Source: CAZLBC01 sp964557575
GTDB lineage: Bacteria > Planctomycetota > Phycisphaerae > SM23-33
DNA: 64,000 nucleotides
NCBI GenBank assembly: GCA_964557575.1
Contig: CAZLBC010000015.1
Span: forward strand, 9,089 to 73,088
Direction: 5' to 3'
Shown here: positions 60,091 to 64,000 of the stretch, one piece after another
Layout: each line of letters begins with the position of its first letter
Numbering within the stretch: position 1 is the first letter of the stretch
Made by a program: the position numbers and the translations under genes
Notes under the pieces: model-generated
What the model was told of the DNA's origin: nothing
The model's input: the letters and a program-made list of their open reading frames with translations, nothing else
Databases searched by the model: none

Positions 60091-62295
60091 ATGAGGCTGA
60101 AAAAAGCTCTTTTCCCGTTGTTGCTGTTGCCGATCGCGACGGCGGTATTACTCCACGGACAACCCGCCCGCGCCGCCGATGAAGAGGAACGTCCTGCCGA
60201 CGATCAGCCCGCCGCCGAACAGCCGGCGCGAGACCCCCTCGCCGAAACCGACAGCTTTCTCGGCAAGATCGTGGTCACCGCCAAGCGGGTGCCGGAGCGG
60301 TCGTTCGACACCCCGTACATCGTCGACACCGTGGAGATGAACGACTTCGCCGCCATGAAACAGTACCGCACCCCCGCCGAGGCACTCCGCGACGTGCCGG
60401 GCGTCATGGTCCAGAAGACCGGCTACGCCCAGGGGTCGCCGTACATTCGAGGGCTGACCAGCTACCACAACGTGCACATGATCGACGGGATCCGGCTGAA
60501 CAACTCGATATGGCGACCGGGCCCGAACCAGTGGTTCAACCACATCGACAACTGGACCGTCGATCGCTACGAGGTCGTCAAGGGGCCGGCCTCCGTCCTC
60601 TACGGCAGCGACGCCGTCGGCGGGGCGATCAACGCCGTCACCCGGAAGCGGGAGAAATGGACCGACGGCTTCAACTGGCACCGGACGCTCTACTACCGCT
60701 TTTCGTCGGCGGAACGCAGCAACGCGGGCCGCATGGAAGTCAGCGGCAACTACGGCAAGACCCTGGGCATCACCGTCGGGGGCTCCGTCAAAGGCTTCGG
60801 GGACCTCGACGGCGGCGGCGGGATCGGGGTGATGGACAAGACCGGGTACAACACCTACAACGGCGATCTCAAGATCGAGTACTTTCTCTCTCCGGACAAA
60901 AAGGTCACGTTCGCCCACTACACCGTCGCCAAGCGGGACGCGTGGCGCACTCACAAAACACGGTACGGCTTTTCCTGGGAAGGCAGCGCGGTCGGCAGCG
61001 AGGACAAGCGGGTCCTGGACGAGTGCCACAATCTCACCTACCTGAAATACGATGAAAAGAACATCGGCTCAGGCATCGACGAACTCCATCTCTCCTTCAG
61101 TTGGCAGCGGCTGACGGCCGAGCAGCACCGGGTCAGGTGGGGCCGGGGGCGGCCGATCGACGACCAGGGGACGCTGGTGGACACCGTCGGTCTCGACGTG
61201 CAGATGGTCTCGAAGACCCCGATCGGCAGGCTCACCTACGGCGTGGACTGGTACCACGACAACGTCAGTTCCTGGAAGCGGGAATATTTCGCCAACGGCG
61301 CACTCGCCCGGAAGCGCATACAGGGCCCCGTGGGCGACAACGGCCGGTACGACATCGTCGGAATATACCTCCAGGACGAGATTCCCGTCGGGGAGCGGGG
61401 CACCCTGACGCTCGGCGGGCGGTTTACCCACGTGGAGGCGGACGTCAACAACGTGCAGGCCCCGGGCAACTGGCGGCGGAAGATCAGTATCCACGACAAC
61501 TGGGACGCGGCGGTCGGCAACGCGCGGTTCAACTACATCCTGGACGAACAGGAGCACTGGAACGCCTTTGCCGGCGTCAGCCAGGCGTTCCGGGCGCCGA
61601 ACCTCGCGGACCTCTCCCGGCTGGATTCGGCCCGTTCCGGCGAGATTGAGACGCCGGTGACGAACCTCGACCCGGAGTGGTTCATCACCTACGAGGCGGG
61701 CCTGAAATCCAGCTACGAAAACGTCGAGGGCCAGCTCGCCTGGTTCTACACCGACATCAACGACATGATCATCCGGGCGGCGACCGGAAACATCGTCGAC
61801 GGAGACCGCGAGGTGACGAAGAAAAACGTCGGTTTCGGATACCTGACCGGCCTGGAGCTGTCCACCCGCTGGCGGTTCCTGCCGCAGTGGACCGCCTTCG
61901 GCTCGTTCGCCTGGCACTACGGCTCGGTGGTCCAGTATCCCTCCAGCGCCCCGATCAAGGAGCGCGAACCGCTCAGCCGGCTGATGCCGGCGACCGGGCA
62001 GTTCGGCGTCCGCTGGGACCGCCCCGACAGGAAACTGTGGTTCGAGCTGGGCTGCACCGCCGCCGGGCACCAGGACCACTTCCCCACCCGCGACGCCCTC
62101 GATTCCCAGCGGATCCCGCCCGGCGGTACGCCGGGCTACGTCACGGTCGACCTCAGGGGCGGCTGGCGCCCGGTCGAGGGGCTGGAACTCTGGGCGGCCG
62201 TCGAGAACGTGACCAACGAGGCCTACCGCATCGTCGGTTCCGGCGTCAACGAGCCGGGGATCAACTTCATCGCCGGCGCAAAGTGGGAGTTCTGA
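60091..62295 (+). CDS. TonB-dependent outer-membrane receptor 2
   Basis: A 734-aa receptor. I choose the ATG at 60091, not the one at 60085, because the AAAGGA ribosome site (60079-60084) is then spaced by six bases. Signal peptide (ALFPLLLLPIATAVLLHGQPARA), an acidic stretch, TonB box/plug SFLGKIVVTAKRVPERSFDTPYIVDTVEM, YIRGLTSYHNVHMIDGIRLN, KGPASVLYGSDAVGGAINAVTRK, then a barrel ending in INFIAGAKWEF (aromatic terminus). Divergent from receptor 1 and likely unrelated to it in ligand. Control by sigma-54 with an NtrC-type site suggests nitrogen- or stress-linked uptake. Confidence 0.9.
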   Translation: MRLKKALFPLLLLPIATAVLLHGQPARAADEEERPADDQPAAEQPARDPLAETDSFLGKIVVTAKRVPERSFDTPYIVDTVEMNDFAAMKQYRTPAEALRDVPGVMVQKTGYAQGSPYIRGLTSYHNVHMIDGIRLNNSIWRPGPNQWFNHIDNWTVDRYEVVKGPASVLYGSDAVGGAINAVTRKREKWTDGFNWHRTLYYRFSSAERSNAGRMEVSGNYGKTLGITVGGSVKGFGDLDGGGGIGVMDKTGYNTYNGDLKIEYFLSPDKKVTFAHYTVAKRDAWRTHKTRYGFSWEGSAVGSEDKRVLDECHNLTYLKYDEKNIGSGIDELHLSFSWQRLTAEQHRVRWGRGRPIDDQGTLVDTVGLDVQMVSKTPIGRLTYGVDWYHDNVSSWKREYFANGALARKRIQGPVGDNGRYDIVGIYLQDEIPVGERGTLTLGGRFTHVEADVNNVQAPGNWRRKISIHDNWDAAVGNARFNYILDEQEHWNAFAGVSQAFRAPNLADLSRLDSARSGEIETPVTNLDPEWFITYEAGLKSSYENVEGQLAWFYTDINDMIIRAATGNIVDGDREVTKKNVGFGYLTGLELSTRWRFLPQWTAFGSFAWHYGSVVQYPSSAPIKEREPLSRLMPATGQFGVRWDRPDRKLWFELGCTAAGHQDHFPTRDALDSQRIPPGGTPGYVTVDLRGGWRPVEGLELWAAVENVTNEAYRIVGSGVNEPGINFIAGAKWEF

Positions 62296-62339
62296 CGGTC
62301 GGAACAGCGCCTCAGGGGACCGGAAACGAAGCGCGCCGC

Positions 62340-63347
62340 TTATTTCGCCGGCCGGATCGGGCCGATGTACTCCCCGGCGACGACGATGTTGTCGAACCAC
62401 ACGCGGCTGACGTGTCCCTTCGGCGCCTTTGTAATGTAAAGGTACGCCCAGACGTAGTTTACGGCGAGCTTCCGCGTCGACCGCCACCGGAACCCCTCGA
62501 ACGGCTTTCCCTTTTCGGCGTCCGGCCGCCACCAGCCGCCCGTCCACCGTCCCCGCGGGAACCCCTTCCCGATGCGGCTTATCACCTGTCCGTCCGCCCG
62601 CCAGAGCCGGCCGTCGATCCAGAAGGCCTGCTCGCCGTTCGACGCGGAGACCGGGTCGTTCATCGTGAGCATCATCTCCACGCAGATCCAGGTATTCTTC
62701 TCGACCGCCTTCTTCTTCGCGCCGACCATGAACGGCGTCCCCCAGTACCGCCCGTCGCCGTGGACGTGCATCCCCTGCCAGTAGGTGTAGAAATCCCAGT
62801 GCCAGTGCTTCCCGTACGGCTCGACGCCGGAGGTGAACCGCTTGCTGCCGGCGGGCCGCTCGCCCGCGCCGCCCTGCGGCCAGGGCGTGGAGGGGTTGAA
62901 CCCGCCGAGGTGCGTCCCGAAGTGGTGGATCGGCGCGCAGTCCTCGTGGAACTTCACGTAGAACCGGGCGAAGACCCGCTCCCGGCCCGGCCGCAGGCGG
63001 CGGTAGAGGTGCGCGCCGGTGCTCTCGCCGCCGACGTGCGTGATCAGCAGGCTGCTGCCGTCGGCGCTGCCGGGAGCCGCGTCTTCCGAGAGCGACATGA
63101 TCCCGCGGTTCTTGACGTTCTCCCACCGCATGCAGACCGCGTCGAGCGATCCGGCGTCGAACCGCTCGACGAAGATCACCCGGGGGTCCTTCTCGATGCC
63201 CCGGTCGCCGGGGTAGCGGGCGGCGATGCCCGTATTCCCCTCCGGGAGGGGATCGCCGGGCTTCGCGGCGTCCCGGCCGCCGGCCGCGGCGAGGGTATAG
63301 AGCAGCATCCCGATCGTGCCGATCGTCATACCGTTTCGCATCATCAT
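62340..63347 (-). CDS. Secreted jelly-roll protein, polysaccharide-lyase-like
   Basis: A 335-aa exported protein with AAAGGAG just before the ATG cluster at 63347/63344/63341 (the exact start is ambiguous). A signal peptide (MTIGTIGMLLYTLAAAG) is followed by a beta-rich domain: VIFVERFDAGSLDAVCMRWENVKNRG, RVFARFYVKFHEDCAPIHHFGTHLGGFNPSTPWPQGGAGERP, WICVEMMLTMND, and RVWFDNIVVAGEYIGPI. This is the arrangement of concanavalin-like jelly rolls seen in polysaccharide lyases (PL7/PL14-type), with conserved His, Tyr and Trp that could line a substrate cleft. The family is not firmly placed. Context (receptors, glycosidases) suggests a glycan-binding or cleaving role. Confidence 0.6.
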   Translation of the reverse strand: MMMRNGMTIGTIGMLLYTLAAAGGRDAAKPGDPLPEGNTGIAARYPGDRGIEKDPRVIFVERFDAGSLDAVCMRWENVKNRGIMSLSEDAAPGSADGSSLLITHVGGESTGAHLYRRLRPGRERVFARFYVKFHEDCAPIHHFGTHLGGFNPSTPWPQGGAGERPAGSKRFTSGVEPYGKHWHWDFYTYWQGMHVHGDGRYWGTPFMVGAKKKAVEKNTWICVEMMLTMNDPVSASNGEQAFWIDGRLWRADGQVISRIGKGFPRGRWTGGWWRPDAEKGKPFEGFRWRSTRKLAVNYVWAYLYITKAPKGHVSRVWFDNIVVAGEYIGPIRPAK

Positions 63348-63401
63348 TCCGCTCCTTTCACTGCCGCGCGGCGCGGTAGCCCCGGGCCGTATTCGAAACG
63401 G

Positions 63402-63974
63402 TTACATTGTATCAACCGCATTGATGACATCCTGGTACTCCCGAACCGTTTCAATAAGCTCTTCAAACGGAGGAACGCTGTCAAAGAAAAACACGTCGCG
63501 CATTTTTTCGTAATCCGCCTTCCATTCATTCAGTGCCGCCTGCGGCCGCACAAGTCGAATATTTCCGGGCGTCATCCTGTCATAGTCAACCCAACTGACC
63601 GGGTAGTAGAAACAGCGATGCTCCCGTATCCGCTTGAAAAGGCCGGGAACTGAAACCGCTCGATGACCGACGCCGGCGCGAATCATGCAATACAAATCGT
63701 AGTAGTGCCGAGCCATGCGCGGCTTGCGGGGCCGTCTCACGGGACGAAAGGTGTCTTCGTGAAGCAGCATCGCTTTTTCCAGGAAGGTGCGTTCCGCGTC
63801 CAAAACCTTCACGGGAACACTCCATCGGGGAATACCAAAGAGCTTTTCCAGACACCAGCAAACCCAAAAATCTTTTTCTACCGCCGCAGCCGGCAAGTTG
63901 AGTTCGGCAGATGCCTGCTGGTAATACAGTCTTTTCTCATCGGCCGATAATAGATATGGTTTTTCCAGTCGCAA
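63402..63974 (-). pseudogene. AbiEii-like nucleotidyltransferase toxin lacking its catalytic core
   Basis: A 190-aa reading frame with a TTG start at 63974; the frame stays open to the window edge, so the true start may lie outside. It has the AbiEii/AbiGii family N-terminus (AAAVEKDFWVCWCLEKLFGIPRW) and C-terminal half (PVKVLDAERTFLEKAMLLHED, RMARHYYDLYCMIRAGVG, YYPVSWVDYDRMTPGNIRLV, FFFDSVPPFEELIETVREY). In intact members (about 300 aa) the nucleotidyltransferase motif GG(T/S)xLxK and DxDL lie between these halves. Here they are absent: the N-part joins the C-part directly. It is therefore probably inactive as a toxin, or a retained inhibitor-like variant. No AbiEi antitoxin is visible. An inverted repeat spans its 5' end. 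Confidence 0.6.
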
Positions 63975-63992
63975 GAGCCGACTGGAAAAACC
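63958..63992. repeat. Perfect 13-bp inverted repeat at the AbiEii gene 5' end
   Basis: GGTTTTTCCAGTC (63958-63970) and GACTGGAAAAACC (63980-63992) are exact reverse complements with a 9-nt spacer. It lies over the start region of the AbiEii-like gene, so it could be a hairpin blocking translation, an operator, or the end of a mobile element. Confidence 0.8.
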
Positions 63993-64000
63993 GGTTGGAC

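Overview
The window is GC-rich DNA from a Gram-negative-type bacterium. Lipoboxes, two TonB-dependent receptors and two type II secretion (T2SS) gene sets show an outer membrane. Tat-exported Gfo/Idh/MocA oxidoreductases, a PQQ-type propeller lipoprotein, an AraC regulator and many secreted glycan-active proteins suggest the PVC superphylum (Planctomycetota, Lentisphaerota, Kiritimatiellota) or a neighbour such as Hydrogenedentota. There is no rRNA, tRNA or marker gene here to settle the phylum. No CRISPR array or intact insertion sequence was seen.

Layout. 1-12.4 kb is accessory: a PIN toxin cut by the window edge, a GH95 alpha-L-fucosidase with a clear promoter, a degenerate YgiT-type zinc-finger gene, a Tat-exported oxidoreductase with a terminator, an AraC regulator, a frameshifted secreted protein, a GH39-like glycosidase, a broken sialidase-like gene and two very small genes. 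12.4-36.2 kb is a divergent secretion locus. On the minus strand lie gspE-F-G-H-I-J-K. On the plus strand lie a secreted nine-EF-hand protein, then PilM/GspL, a PilO-PilP fusion, a giant 4,138-residue secretin and a small lipoprotein.

36.3-45.1 kb holds a PQQ-like lipoprotein, a Tyr/Arg-rich secreted protein, a 1.2-kDa-residue-scale (about 1,220 aa) glycoside-hydrolase-like protein, a second Tat oxidoreductase and a cytochrome b561/heme-domain fusion. 45.3-57.6 kb is a second, compact and conventional T2SS operon on the minus strand (E-F-G-H-I-J-K-L-M-C-D-lipoprotein), with a standard 720-aa secretin. 57.9-64 kb holds two divergent TonB-dependent receptors, one behind a textbook sigma-54 promoter with an NtrC-like dyad, then a jelly-roll secreted protein and an AbiEii-like gene lacking its catalytic core.

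How it fits together. The glycosidases, sialidase and lyase-like protein would break down fucose-, xylose- or sialic-acid-containing glycans. The TonB receptors would import products or cofactors, and the T2SS would export enzymes. The most striking item is the giant secretin: by manual count about 43 tandem secretin_N (N1-like) modules sit between an N0 domain and a normal secretin pore, where T2SS secretins normally carry about three. A 465-bp two-module unit inside it has been copied recently (164 bp exactly identical). Its system has no stand-alone GspC, has a calcium-protein gene in the locus, and is followed by a candidate pilotin. This looks like a specialised trans-envelope conduit and is my main candidate for an undescribed system.
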